Part shown: positions 44,665-56,188 of the stretch, one piece after another
Position numbering within the stretch: the first letter of the stretch is position 1
How the letters are laid out: every line of letters starts with the position of its first letter
Source of the DNA: Chaetoderma sp. LZ-2023a
Taxonomy: Eukaryota > Mollusca > Caudofoveata > Chaetodermatida > Chaetodermatidae
DNA: 64,000 nucleotides
NCBI GenBank assembly: GCA_034401795.1
Contig: CM067373.1
Location: 89,300,996-89,364,995, forward strand
Reading direction: 5' to 3'
Translations under genes and position numbers: made by a program
The notes under the pieces: model-generated
Told to the model about the DNA's origin: nothing
What the model saw: only the letters and a program-made list of their open reading frames with translations
The model's database searches: none

Positions 44665-45765
44665 ATGGTTCTCTCTCTGTCTCGCTCTCTCGTCAAGAGA
44701 GGGGGGGGCGAGCGGATCGCGAGCCAGACACCCCCATTAGGCGTCGAGGCATCTATAGTGGGTGGAAGGCTCATGCGTTTAATCGAGGCTTGGCGAGGTG
44801 TGACGTCAGAAAGTCTTGTCCTGGGGTGGTTATCCCAGGGGTACATGCCAGAGTGGTGGGACTTTCCACCACAGAATCTGTCTTTGGCACCTGTCTGGAC
44901 ACCCGTTCCAAGGGAACCCGACAAGTTAGAAGCCATTCAAAACGAAGTGTCATGTTTGCTTCTGAAGGGAGCAATAAACCAGCAAACCGGAACACTCCAG
45001 GCTTCTATTCAAACATGTTCCTTGTCCCCAAGAGCACAGGGGCGTGGAGACCCATACTCGATCTCAGGCCATTAAATTGGTTTATCCATATGCCTCGGTT
45101 TCAGATGGATACCCTGAGGTCGGTAATGGCAGGATTGAGGAAGGGAATGTGGTGTGTATCGATTGATCTGTAAGATGCATATTTCCACATTCCAATGAAC
45201 AGGAGTTGTCACCGGTTTCTGAGATTTGCTTTTCAGAATCAAGTATGGGAGTTTATAGTCCTCCCGTTCGGCCTGTCGACAGCTCCAAGGGTTTTCACAA
45301 GAGTGGTCCTTACGGTGACAGCGTTTCTCAGAAAAGAGAACGTGGCGCTTCACACCTACATAGACGACTGGCTGATCAAAGCAGACACATCAGCCAGGTT
45401 AGAGGTGGGTACTGCTCTGACTCTGAAGTTACTTTCAGATAGGCTAGATAGTCAACAAGGAGAAATCTGAGTTGACACCCACTCAACATTTCGTTTATTT
45501 AGGGATGCGATTTGATCTCGAGGAGGGCAGGGTTTACCCGTCAGAGCCCAGAGTGGTGTCTCTGTTAGCCATCCTCAAGAGTTTTCGATTGGAAAACCAC
45601 ATTCAGGCGAGGCGGTTTCTTCAGATGATGGGCATGATGGTCTCCATGGAGCAGGTAATCCCGTACGCTGCTCTGATGCGAAGACCTATCCAGTTGTATC
45701 TGATGTCTCTGTGGAAACAGAGAACAGAACCCCTGTTAAAGCTGGTGCCAGTTTTTTAGCCAATA
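44665..45765 (+). pseudogene. DIRS reverse transcriptase
   Basis: Pieces in order: GGRLMRLIEAWRGVTSESLV, then after a shift NMFLVPKSTGAWRPILDLRP (fingers), MPRFQMDTLRSV, CVSIDL followed by TAA where the conserved Asp-x-x-Asp/Ala-Tyr strand continues, HRFLRFAF, LPFGLSTAPRVFT, and HTYIDDWLI, the catalytic Tyr-Ile-Asp-Asp box at about 45,356. A final piece (45,472-45,759) reads HFVYLGMRFD. The order and the LPFGLSTAP motif are those of DIRS/Gypsy-type reverse transcriptases. At least three shifts and one stop (45,170) inactivate it. Confidence 0.9.
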
Positions 45766-46797
45766 ATGTCGCATCTTGTATGGTGGAAAAAGCGTCAGAA
45801 TCTCCTAGTAGGAGTTTCGCTGCACCTACCCCACCCCCAGCTGTCCGTGTACACGGATGCATCGCTGGAGGGATGGGGGACCTGCCTGGGAGAACACCAG
45901 GTCTCGGGCACATGGACTCTCCAGGAGAACCAGCTGCATATCAATCTGTTGGAAATGATGGCAGTGGAACTGGCATTGGAAAAGTTTCTTCCAAATGTCA
46001 GGGGCAAGGCGATATTGATACGGTCGTACAACTCGACAGTAGTATCATACATAAATCGTCAAGGCGGGACCAAGTCACCCACACTGTTTATCAAAGTGTG
46101 GCATTTGATTCATTGGTGCAGGAATTACTCGGTTGTTTTGAAAGCAGCTCACATTCCTGGGCGATTGAACATTCTGGCAGATGCTTTGTCTCGCAGACAG
46201 AGAATTCTGCCAACAGAATGGTCCCTCACCCCTCCAGTTCTACACAGGATCTTCGAGAATTGGGGCAAACCCAACGTGGACTTGTTCGCCACAAGGGAAA
46301 ATGCTCAAATCATGACTTATGTCTCGCCGATTCCAGATCCAAATGCCGTCGAAACAGATGCTCTGGCGATAAGCTGGAGAGGGATGCATGCATATGCGTA
46401 CCCACCCACCATTCTTCTACCGAAGGTAATGGTGAAGATCAGGGAGGAACCGTGCCTGGTCCTGCTAATAGCGCCGTTTTGGCCCAGCAGGGCGTGGTTC
46501 GCGGATCTTCTAGATCCGCTTGTGGAAAACCCAGTGCAGTTACCCGAGATTCCGAACATAATCTCCCAGGCCAAGGGATGCTTCCTACACGAGCGTCCCG
46601 AAATGTTCAAATTGACTGCGTGGATGTTATCAAACAACGTTCCACGTTGGAAGGCTTTTCTCGACAAGCTGCAGATTTCATCGCAGCTGCGAGAAGGAGG
46701 TCAACCTTCAAGTCATATAACAACAAGGTTAACAGATTTGCAGACTGGTGTGAAGAAAAGGGTATTGATACCTTTCAATCCACTATTCAGCAAATAG
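45766..46797 (+). pseudogene. DIRS RNase H and following domain
   Basis: A 343-codon open frame. It shows VYTDASLEGWG (first Asp), LLEMMAVELAL (Glu), IRSYNSTVVSYINRQGG where the usual Asp is Tyr (near 46,028), and ADALSR (last Asp). The segment after it, NVDLFATRENAQ with WPSRAWFADLL further on, is the conserved region that follows RNase H in DIRS elements. So the domain is open but has lost one metal-binding Asp. The frame overlaps the start of the recombinase by about 160 bp in a different frame, an arrangement known from DIRS elements. Confidence 0.88.
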
Positions 46798-47730
46798 CAG
46801 ACTTTCTCTGTGAGCTGTTCTTTTCAGGACTAGCTTCTGTCACAATTTCTGGATACAAGTCAGCTTTGGCATCAGTTATCCCTTGTCTAGTCAACAGGGA
46901 TAGTCCAGAGGTGGCCCAGTTGAATGTGATGGTGAACGGAATGAGCAATCTCCGACCGAAACAACCGGTAGTCATTCCAGCCTGGAGTCTATCTTTAGTG
47001 CTTAATGTACTGGCCAAGCACCCTTTCGAACCATTTTGTTCGGCTAGTCTAAAGCATTTGACTCTAAAGGTGAGACTTTCTATTGGCAGCTTCCTCAGCT
47101 AGAAGGCGCAGTGAGATCCATGCACTTTCAGCAAAGAGGGACCGATTTATTGTCTCTGGAGAGGGTCTGCGTCTACTGCCAAGAGCAGAGTTTATGTCAA
47201 AGAATCAATCTTTGAGATATCCTGTCAAACCAATTATTATACCGAAACTAACTCGGTTTGATCGTGATGCCAGTGTCTGGTGCCCAGTCCGTGCTTTGAC
47301 TAAGTACAAGAAACGGACAGACTCGTTACGGTCGAATGATAGACATCTGTGGATCTGCCATAAGAAGCCATATGGCGCCGCATCCATGTATTCTATCTCT
47401 CCTTGGGTAGTCGAATGCATTCAGACTACCCATGATATTGCGACTGGGCACCAGGTGCAATGCGCAAGGGAACACGATGTTAAGGGAATAGCCGCCTCGA
47501 CCGCCCTTTACAGTGGTGTTCCATTAGAGGACATCATGGCTGTTGCACAATGGCACTTTGAAATGATAGTTAAACGACCACACTACTCTTCTCCCTTTTT
47601 TGGCATTTGTAAGAAAGAATTAAGAAGCAGACATGGTCTGGCAAGAGGATGTCAACCAGATTGTGTCACTGATGGCGGACAAGTGAATGGTTGGAGGCTC
47701 CACGTCTGGAATCCAAATATCATGAGGTAA
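46636..47730 (+). pseudogene. DIRS tyrosine recombinase
   Basis: The N-terminal helical (core-binding) part reads RRRSTFKSYNNKVNRFADWC in the frame ending at 47,102. A one-base shift near 47,080 leads into LAASSARRRSEIHALS, with the first catalytic Arg region. The box near 47,472 reads HDVKG where His-x-x-Arg is expected, and KRPHYSSPFF near 47,575 supplies the candidate nucleophile Tyr. The shift plus the His-x-x-Lys change argue against activity. It ends at 47,730 before the complementary region. Confidence 0.85.
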
Positions 47731-48040
47731 CTCAAGATTGAGAGTTTTTTGTATTATGTCTATATATCATGTTCATTCATCTTATATATTCATGCTCATT
47801 CCCAGGCTAATATATGCAAAGAGCAGTTAACCCTCTTGGCATATTTGTGCTTCAGGCGAGATACATGTTCGTGAGTTCTCTCCCTTTTCTTAGTGATGCG
47901 AATGTGATTCGGTTCCGTTAACTTGATGGTCCTTTTAGGTCTCCATTAATCAAATTTTAAGTCTATCTCTTTCTCCAAGGGGCAAAAGTAGCAATTGATG
48001 GCTTGCCCCTTCCCACCAGGTTACTGACTAAATCTGGTGT

Positions 48041-48140
48041 ATATCAGAAGTAATAGAATGGTGAGTATTGATCGAAGGAGAATGAAGGAAATTTCGATTT
48101 CCCTTTCTCCGAGATCTAACAATACTCACCATTCTATTAC
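48041..48140 (+). repeat. DIRS internal complementary region
   Basis: 48,041-48,082 is complementary to the left end of the element (41,398-41,439). 48,083-48,140 is complementary to the right end (48,329-48,386). The two matches abut without a gap or overlap, so the region is a copy, in reverse complement, of the joined ends. In DIRS replication it is the template that lets the linear cDNA close into a circle. Confidence 0.95.
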
Positions 48141-48180
48141 GGACCCAGCCTCCCAGCCCCACGGAGGCAAGCCATGGGTA

Positions 48181-48350
48181 TCTCTTGTTTGGTGGCTATG
48201 CAAACAATATGAGCTTCATGGCAACGGGTACTCGGTAGTTGGGAGACGAGTACCCGGTTCCAGGAGTCGGTAAAGCTTACTAAGTCTATAGTCCTAGGGC
48301 CCAGCTATCAGGGCTAGCTGTATCAGAAGTAATAGAATGGTGAGTATTGT
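48181..48350 (-). repeat. DIRS right inverted terminal repeat
   Basis: Reverse complement of 41,410-41,580. The outer 36 bp (48,351-48,386, from TAGATCTCGG to TTTCCTTCA) are unique to the right end and are mirrored only in the internal complementary region. Confidence 0.95.
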
Positions 48351-48386
48351 TAGATCTCGGGGAAAGGGAAATTGAAATTTCCTTCA

Positions 48387-49070
48387 ATCATTGTAGTCTA
48401 CCGAAAGTTTGGTCAGCAGCGGAGCACCCGCATTGCACCCGTGCTCAGGCAGGGCTGAAGAGGCAGCAGTGGAGGGCACACAGGGGTGATGCGGTGCCAG
48501 CACATTTCAACTGGTGCCCGATGGGCGCTAAAAGGTTTTTATCCAATTCCCCTGATCTGATTTACAATTCTCTATTTGAGGGTGAACCTCATTCACCAGA
48601 TCCACTAAATTCCCCGGGTGGACTACGGTTTTTGCATAGACCTCGTTTTGAAAGAAGTGAAGGTTCTCTGATATCAATCCAAAACTAACAGCAGTTACCA
48701 TATGGACTATAATTATCAGAACGAATTTCAATTGCGTAGAAACCGCGGAGGATCTCCGAGTATGTCTTATAATTTTCCTCCTCGTGAGGAGGAGCATATG
48801 GTGTATAGGACACATCAAGCCATAAATAATTATCCTCTATTACAGAGATCACTCTTCGCCTGAAGAGCGCCCGCCAAGATTGTCCTCCAAGATTGACGGA
48901 CGTAAATATCCATTTTGATTTTTATCCACATAATGAATTTAATCGTAATGGCGCAGTTTATTCATCTTCGCATGATTAATATCTTTTACCATATCCGCTG
49001 GAGCCTTGAAAGCCCCCAGGGATTTAGAGAGATGTTCTACATCTGTCGATGAATAATTCTAAAACAAAAA
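48387..49070 (+). other. Right flank of DIRS, possible 5' part of a Ty3/Gypsy element
   Basis: The sequence is GC-richer up to about 48,540 and leads into the gag remnant at 49,071. Frames are broken and no motif is certain. Confidence 0.35.
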
Positions 49071-49600
49071 CGTTAATGGTTCCCGAATATAATGGTTCTC
49101 GCCCATAGGAGAATTGCCACTGTCAGTTCGATCAGATAGCAGAAATAAACGGATGGAGTTTCCAGGAAAGGGAAAACAATTTAGCAGCTCGTCTACATGA
49201 TCGAGCATTACAATTACTAACTGACATGGGACCAACTTCTCCTCCCTCATACAATTCCCTTTACGCAGCTCTATGCGGTTGCTCCACACATTACCTGGAG
49301 ACTCGGGAGATAGTCTACCAGAATTAGTTGGCCGAGTTCGTCGTCTAGTAGCCCACGCGTATCCATCGATGACGCGTATCGTGCTCTCGACGAGGAGGCA
49401 TATCAGTCCATGAAAGTGGGCACTTTTGTTAAGGCCCTTACTACGCATAATGAGCTCAAAGATCCGTTTGTATCAGGCAAGCATAAAGACCTAAAAACAA
49501 TGACACAGACAGCGAATAGAAAGTTGTCTGGTGAGAGAAGCGGAGAACTAGCGGCATCTTCATCCAACATACGAAGTCCGGGAAAAAAATTTCCAGCCAT
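49071..49600 (+). pseudogene. Ty3/Gypsy gag remnant
   Basis: One frame reads MVPEYNGSRP, a TAG, then QFDQIAEINGWSFQEREN and LAARLHDRALQLLTDM. Another, after a shift at about 49,315, gives LVGRVRRLVAHAYPS. The pattern Pro-x-Tyr-x-Gly, Phe-x-x-x-Ala-x-x-Asn-Gly-Trp, and Leu-Ala-x-x-Leu-x-x-x-Ala is the capsid region of Ty3/Gypsy gag. No zinc knuckle is visible before the repeat block at 49,606 begins. Protease and polymerase remains of a Gypsy element lie 10.7 kb further on, in the same orientation. Confidence 0.7.
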
Positions 49601-49605
49601 TACGG

Positions 49606-51590
49606 CAATAACAAGAGGCCCAAGGGGCTTGTGTCGTATACCTGGAATTATTGGCCACTGGCACAATCGCAAAAAAACGAGATGACCACTGGACAAATTT
49701 ACCAATCAAATTTCTGTGGAGAAGGATTAGCCAAGTTTTTGTAAAACTGGCCCAGTAGTTAATACATAGTCGTTTTATAATTTTCTCAGAGATTTGCAGA
49801 AAATACAAGATGTCCGCCAAAAGCGCTAAAGTGTGATTGATTCATGGCGGATATGCTTTTTTTGACATATCAAATTTCTATGGACAAATCTTCGGGCATT
49901 TAGGCCTTAATCATATCTCCCAAATTTGGCCCAATCCATTCAGCGATTCTGTGAAAGTCATTTTCGCAAAAACTAGGTCATCTGAGATGGCTGCCGAAGC
50001 ATTTGGCCAATCAAGTTCCCTAGAACAAACTTGGTTCAGTTTTTGCTCAAGATGATGTTTCATGAGTTTTGAATCGATCCCTCGTTTCGGAGATTTTTTA
50101 AGACATTTCTAAAAAAAATCAGCCAAAATTCCAGATGGCCGCTGGCCCAATTGGTCGGTTGGCTCCTTTGAACAAATTTGGATCCCTCTGGCTAAAGGAT
50201 GCTTCCTGCCAAATATATTTGAAACCGGCCCAGTAGTTCTCGAGAAGACATTTTAAATTTCATATTGCTTTAGTATGGGAGTTTTTGGTGGGAAAACTGT
50301 CCTACACGGCAGCCAAATTATTTATCCGACAGCTTCGAAAATGGCAAATTTGAAATCAGAATACCCAAAAACCTATATAAAACCAATTTCGGCCTCAAAA
50401 TCCATCAAATAAAAATATCCAAATTGGTCGCCAAACACGCTACAGTTTGATTGGTTGATTGGGGGGAGGGAGGTGGCATGTTCTTTGACTGATCAACTTC
50501 CCTTGGATAAAATTTAATGCCCCTTAGTCCCTAATCATATCTGCCAAATTTCGGCCCGACCCATTCAGCGGCTCTGGAGAAGTCGTTTTCGTGAAAACTA
50601 CGTCATGCAAGATGGCCACCAAACTATTTGGCCAATCACGTTCCCTTGAACAAACTTGGTTCAGTTCTTGAACTAGATCATATTTCATAAGGTTTGCATC
50701 GGTCCCCCAAGCGATTTCGGAAAAGATTTTTTAAAGCGTTTCTAAAAATCTGCTAAAATCCTAGATGGCCGCCAGCCAAATTGGCCGATCAGCTTCCTTT
50801 TAACAAACTTGTATCCCTCCGCCGTAAGGATGGTTCCTGACAAATATACTTGAAATCCGCCCAGTGATTCTCGAGAAGACATTTTAAATTTCTCATTGCT
50901 TTAGTATACGAGCTTTTGGCAGGAAACTGATTCAAGATGGACGCCAAACCGTTTATCTGACAGTTTCGAAAACGGCAAATTTGAAATCAGAATACACAAA
51001 AAAATACATAAAACCAATTTAGGCTTCAAAATCAATGAAATAAAAAAAATCCAACATGGCTGCCAAACATGCTACATTTTGATTGGCCCGCGGCGGCCAA
51101 GTTTTTTTACATATCAACATCCCTGGAACAAACTTTAATGGTCCTTAGTCCCTAATCATATGATCATATCTCCCAAATTTCTGCCCGATCCGTTCAGGGG
51201 TTCAGAAGACGAATTTGCTTTCGCGAAAACTAGGTTATCTACGATGGCCGCCAAACTATTTGGTCAATTAAGTTCTCTTGAACAAACTTGGTTCAGCTCT
51301 TGCCCTAGATGATATTTCATGAGTTTTGACTCGATCTCGCAAGTAGTTTCGGAGAACAAGATTTTCAAACACATTTCTAAAAATTTGCCAAAATCCAAGA
51401 TGGTCGCTGGCCAAATTGGCCGATCGGCTTTATTTGAACAAATTTGAGTCTCTATATTCTAGGGATGCTTCCTGCCAAATATACTTGAAATCGGCCTAGT
51501 AGTTCTTGAGAAGAAGTCATTTAAAGAAAAGTTTGGCGGATGGTCGCCAGGGCATAAGCTCACTTGGCCTTTCAGGCCAGGTGAGCTAAT
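49606..51590. repeat. Block of three ~630-bp repeat units with palindromic end
   Basis: It starts AACAAGAGGCCCAAGGGGC. Units are marked by GATGGC-GCC-AAC...ATTTGG at about 49,987, 50,612 and 51,243, each followed by AGTTCCCTTGAACAAACTTG-like and TGATATTTCATGAGTTTTGA-like words. It ends with AGCTCACTTGG / CCAGGTGAGCT, a palindrome at 51,551-51,586. A further copy of about 1.4 units is at 59,405-60,275. There is no coding frame. The start and end words are ones I associate with an abundant non-autonomous element of molluscs and relatives (inference). Confidence 0.8.
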
Positions 51591-52144
51591 AACAGTAACT
51601 ATAACCACAATAATGGCCGCAATAATAACCCGAGTAGTAATCCACTCTCGAATCTGGAGTGGATAATTTGGCAAATCAAATAGCGGAACCTTATGAAATG
51701 TTTAGTAAGAAATGCGTCGACTAGTCCTTCCTATACATGTGGGAGAACGTCTCCTACCATTTCCCCCCCCCCCCACCCCAACCCCCACCTACACGCACGC
51801 ACGCACACACACACCCCTCCCCCTCTCCCACCCCCCCACAACCACCCCCCCCCCCACCCCCACCCACCCCCACCACCACCTCACCCCCACCCCAACCCCC
51901 CTTCCCACCCAACCCCCACCACCACCAACCACCCCACCTCCACCCGTGGGTGGTAATTGTTATTACCGTTGGCAACTGTATCATTAGATCTGTGGCTGTC
52001 CCTCAAAAATAAAGGATTCCGATCCGTGAAATTCTGCATCCGTAGGTAATGATACCTCTTCAATAAACTACATTTCCACTGCAACACAACAAACACAAAT
52101 ACTATGGTACGTAGTACAAACATCAGCAACACGTACGACTTACG
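51591..52144. other. C-rich tract (51,764-51,945) and unassigned DNA
   Basis: The tract consists of CCCCCAC, CCCACC and CACG words and gives spurious Pro/Thr/His frames on the plus strand. The rest shows no gene. Confidence 0.7.
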
Positions 52145-52600
52145 TTAACGCCAATCCTCCCATCGATAATTATACAACACAGACTGCGCGAGACTGGACC
52201 ACGTTCCAACATTACCCTTCACGTGCATGCCCTTCACGTAGGGAATGCAGATTGTTATAGCTTCCACGAGATGCTGAGGAACGCGTCGCTTATAGCCCTC
52301 CAAATCCTGATTCTCAGGCGACATAAATTCATCCATTACTTTCTCCTCCGGGAGTAAATAACCATGTTATCAAACAACAGCGGAGGCATCTGAGGCCATT
52401 CTCCAATGCTCCAACTACAAGGAACGAACATTCCCTTATAGAGAGAATCATACGTTTCATTAACGGAGGTGGTGCTTGGAGAAATCCGCCTCCGCCAAAA
52501 GAAGTTGAATCTCTCCCTGTAATAACAGAAAACACGTTCAAGACCAAGCACAACTGTAGTAAAAGTGGCTTTAATATACACGAAGCTAAAATAAATAATA
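52145..52600 (-). pseudogene. Unrecognised coding-like block, one frame break
   Basis: From an acceptor-like TTTATTATTTATTTTAG at about 52,600, one frame reads ERFNFFWRRRISPSTTSVNE, YKGMFVPCSWSIGEWPQM and LLFDNMVIYS. After a one-base shift at 52,340 a second frame continues EEKVMDEFMSPENQDLEGYK, HLVEAITICIPYVKGMHV and LYNYRWEDWR, then stops. The residue usage looks like protein and not like chance, and the two frames read on naturally if one base was lost. I do not recognise the family. It may be a decayed gene or transposon gene, or an exon with a sequencing error. Confidence 0.35.
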
Positions 52601-53744
52601 AAATAGAATGTTTTATTTTAAAATATTACTCTGTTTTACGCTGTATTTTGCAATTCTGTTCTGTCGTCGAAAAAAAATAATAGAAAGGCTCTATCTATAT
52701 AGTATGACGATCATCTGAGGGGCCTATCGTTACGGTGCGCCTCAATAGCGCGATTAGGCTTGTTAAGTGATGACGTATTTCCGGGTTCAGCTCGGTTGTT
52801 AAATACGGTACACAAGACAATGTTATTGTTTAACAACAAATGGTCATCGTCATAAACGGGTACTTATGATGTAACATTCCGGAGTGTATGTGTACTTTTA
52901 GCACCAGGTATTCTGACTGCCAGAAGCGTTGCTTGTGACGCCGAGGGCTTCAGAGTCAGACTTTAAACTTTATTTGTCAAGTTTTAGTAACTTTGTTGTT
53001 GTTGGTGGTGGTGGTGGTGGCTGTGTTGGTAGAATAATTTCTCAGCCATCTTAAGGTTGTACCCTAAGAATGCGGGAGATGTCTTCTGAGAGCATCTAGA
53101 TTTCAAAATCTTCCCGGCGAAGGATCTCCCATTCTTGGGGAGAACGCACCTCACCTCCCTGACCCTCCCCGGCCGTGGATATTTCAGAAGGTCACGCCAC
53201 CCCTGTGTAATAAAGCAAAAAATACATTTCCGGGTTGAGAATCACGCGCAGTGACGTGATACTTAACAAGTCCATACGCCTAACCTTTGTGTGGCTTATG
53301 GCTGCGTTATAATGCAGACAAAACAAATGGAGAATTTCTCTGCATGTTTTCCCCACAAATAAAATTTATAGGCATTTCACTGCAGCTTGTTTTCATGTAG
53401 AAGCGCAGCTGGCTATACTGACTGGTGAAAACGCAACGTAGGTTTACTGGAGCAAATTGGAATGCTTTTATGAACTATCAATAAATGACCCAATGGCCAT
53501 AGTGCTCACCTAGCTGATTAGGAACTGTAAACAGGTGTAGATTAATTAATGCACAACAAGCATCATTGGTTCATCAGGCAACCATAACTTTTGCCATAAA
53601 CAGATAGCAATGGTCCTTATCATTATTTACCAATGCGGCAATCATTCTTACCACTAATACAACAAGACCTCCGCAAACGGTGCATAATACTACGACGTTA
53701 TGACAAATCAATGAATGAGAGCTACCAGGCGTAGACCAGTTATC
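52601..53744. other. Unassigned DNA with one dispersed-repeat copy
   Basis: 53,050-53,200 is the reverse-orientation copy of the repeat at 31,925-32,030. A GGTGGTGGTGGT run lies at 53,004-53,020. No gene is visible. Confidence 0.5.
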
Positions 53745-54290
53745 CTATAATGTTTCAATGTGATCCGCTAAACAGGCATGGAGTAATCGTCAGGAAATGA
53801 ATATTAAAGATGGCGGCCAAATTGGATTTCGGATCATATAAAATTTCAAAAGGTTTTTCCCTCAGATCTAGTCCTGTCATCCCATGAAGTTCCAAAGCGA
53901 TCCGCTAAACAGAAATGGAGAAATCAATTTTCAAGATTGCCACTAGTTTCTTTCTCCATAGTCCAACAACCCTATCAAGTTTCAAAGCAATCCGATAAAC
54001 GGTAATGGAGTTATCAATCGGAAACCAATTTTCAAGATGGACACCCTTCGCTGGCAGCCATCTTAGATTTTGGATTGTCGTTGATTTCGATGAGTTTCTT
54101 CTCCAGATTTAGTCCAACCACCATATACCGGTAGCTGGCCACCATCTTGGATTTCGGATCATTGTCATTTCGAAATATTTCTTCTACAGACCTAGTCCAA
54201 CCACCCCATGACGTTTCAAAGTGATCTGATAAAGGGTAACAGAGTTATCATCATGAAACCACTCTACCACTTGTCCAGATGGCGCCATCA
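53745..54290. repeat. Array of ~4 diverged units with GATCCGCTAAAC words
   Basis: GTTTCAAAGCAATCCGATAAAC-type words recur near 53,752, 53,888, 53,978 and 54,207, with ATGGAG-TATCAATC and GATGGC-CCA words between. Spacing is irregular (90-230 bp). Confidence 0.7.
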
Positions 54291-54299
54291 CATAATATC

Positions 54300-55110
54300 C
54301 CCCCAAAATATTGGTGTTCTTGACACTATTGACAAATGGGAAACGTACCATTGACCAATGGGCCAGTCATCCCTGACATTATTGACCCAGTAGATGGCAT
54401 TTACCAACTGTATGATGGTCACAGTAAAATATTGGATGAGGAAATGCAAGCATATTGTGTCATTGACATTATTGCCAAATGGAAAAGGTACCACTGATCA
54501 ATGTGGCAGCCATCCCTGACATTATTGACCCAGCAGATGACATTTACCAACAGGACGATGGTCGCAGTAAAAAGATTGGATGTGGAAATGCAGGAATATT
54601 GGTGTCATTGACATCATTGACAAATGGGAAAGTACGATTGATCAATGGGCCAAACATCCCTGACATTAATGACCCAGCTGATGACATTTACCAACGGGAT
54701 AATGGTCAGAGTAAACAAATTGGATGAGGACATGCAAGAATATTGGTGTCATTGTCATTATTGAACAATGGGAAAGGTACTAGTGATCAATGGGGCATCC
54801 ATCCCTGACATTATTGACCCAGCAGATGACATTTACAAACGGGTCAATGGTCACAGTAGAAAAATGTGGATGAAGAAATGCAGGAATATTGGTGTCATTG
54901 ACATTATTTACCAACGGGAAACGTACCATTGATCAATGGGGCAGCCATCACAGACACTATTAATCAATAGTTCAAATGTCACAAAACTGACATTTACCAA
55001 AGGGGCAATGGTGAGGTCACAGTAACAGATGTGGATGGAAAAATGCAAGAATATTGGCATGTTTGACCAACAGGACGAGTACCATGAATCAATGGGCAGC
55101 CATCCTTGAC
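54300..55110. repeat. Tandem array, ~143-bp unit, six copies
   Basis: Unit starts (CATTGACATTATTGACAAATG-like) are at about 54,321, 54,463, 54,607, 54,749, 54,896 and 55,050. Each continues GATCAATGGG, CATCCCTGACATTATTGACC, ACATTTACCAACGGG and GAAATGCAAGAATATTGG. Confidence 0.9.
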
Positions 55111-55159
55111 ACTATTGCCATTTGATTGAAGTGTACTAAAAGAACATTCCTGACAAATC

Positions 55160-56170
55160 TAGTTTTAGTCCATTACCAATTTACGAAACGTGACACAGAT
55201 TATTTCCCTGTTCAATGCTTTAAATGCTTTAAAGAGCCAGAGCTATGGCACTTATTTCAAGTCGTGGCTACTACATATTCAAAAGGCCAATAGATATTGC
55301 CTGAAGGAACATATCTGCTAAATTTGTTTTTAATCCATCAACAATTGACAAAACAACTGTATTTTAACCAAAGGGTTCAATAGTTTAAGACTTAATGAAC
55401 CAGAGTTATGGTCCTTGTTTAAAGGTGCGGCCTCTTTATATTCATAGTCCAAATAGATATTTAACTGAAGAAACATTTCTGCTAAATTTGGTTTTAATCC
55501 ATCAACAATTGACGAAACATGCAACAAACGTATTTCCCCATAGGCTTCAATACTTTGAAAATATAGCAAGGGACATAACTCTGCTATTTGTAGGCGTGTC
55601 TACTTCATATTTGTAGCCCACATAGATATTACGTAACGGAACATATCTGCCGAATTGGGTTTTAATTCATCAATAAATGAAGAAACGTGCCACAGACGTA
55701 TTTTCCCCCATAGGCTTCAATACTTAAAAACGTATTAATGAACCAGGGTTATGGCCCTTGTTTAAGGGTGTGGCCCCTTCATTCTTATAGCTCAAATGGA
55801 CATTGCCTAAAGAAACAGGTCTGTCAAATTTTGTTTTAATCATTTGATAAATGACTAAATGTGCCACAAACGCATTTTCCCCATAGGCGTCATCAATACT
55901 TTGAAAATATAGCAAGGGTCATAACGCTGTTATTTGTGGGTCAGGCCCCTTCATCTTCATAGCCCCAATATATATTGGCTAAAGAACCATATTGCCCAAT
56001 TTGGTTTTAATCAGTTGATAAATGGCTTCAATACTTTGAAAATATAGCACGGGCCATAACTTTGATATTTCTGGGCGTGGCCTCTTAATCTTCATAGCCC
56101 AAATAGATATGGCCAAAAGGAACATATCTGCCAAATTTGGTTTTAATCCATCAACAAATGGTCAAATGTG
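55160..56170. repeat. Tandem array, ~165-175-bp unit, about seven copies
   Basis: TTGGTTTTAATCCATCAACAA-like words recur near 55,168, 55,328, 55,490, 55,657, 55,833, 56,006 and 56,138, with CATAGGCTTCAATACTTTGA and AGCAAGGGACATAAC words. The unit is unrelated to the adjoining 143-bp array. Confidence 0.9.
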
Positions 56171-56188
56171 CCACAATTGTTGACAGAA

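Larger units (their letters stand above)
41398..48386 (+). mobile_element. DIRS-like tyrosine-recombinase retrotransposon, full length, inactive
   Basis: The 6,989-bp element has inverted terminal repeats (41,410-41,580 and 48,181-48,350), each with a short unique outer extension. Its internal complementary region (48,041-48,140) is complementary to both ends. Inside, in order, lie a zinc-finger-like piece, a gag-like frame, reverse transcriptase, RNase H and a tyrosine recombinase. This layout is specific to DIRS elements, which replicate through a circular intermediate and integrate by a recombinase instead of a DDE integrase. Every main frame carries shifts or stops, so it cannot be autonomous now. 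The ends, in contrast, are well preserved. The flanking DNA shows no obvious target duplication, as expected for this class. Confidence 0.95.

Noticed and set aside
45711-46620. First two thirds of the 463-codon frame
   Set aside because: It is an overlapping-frame shadow of the DIRS RNase H. Only its last ~150 codons are the recombinase.
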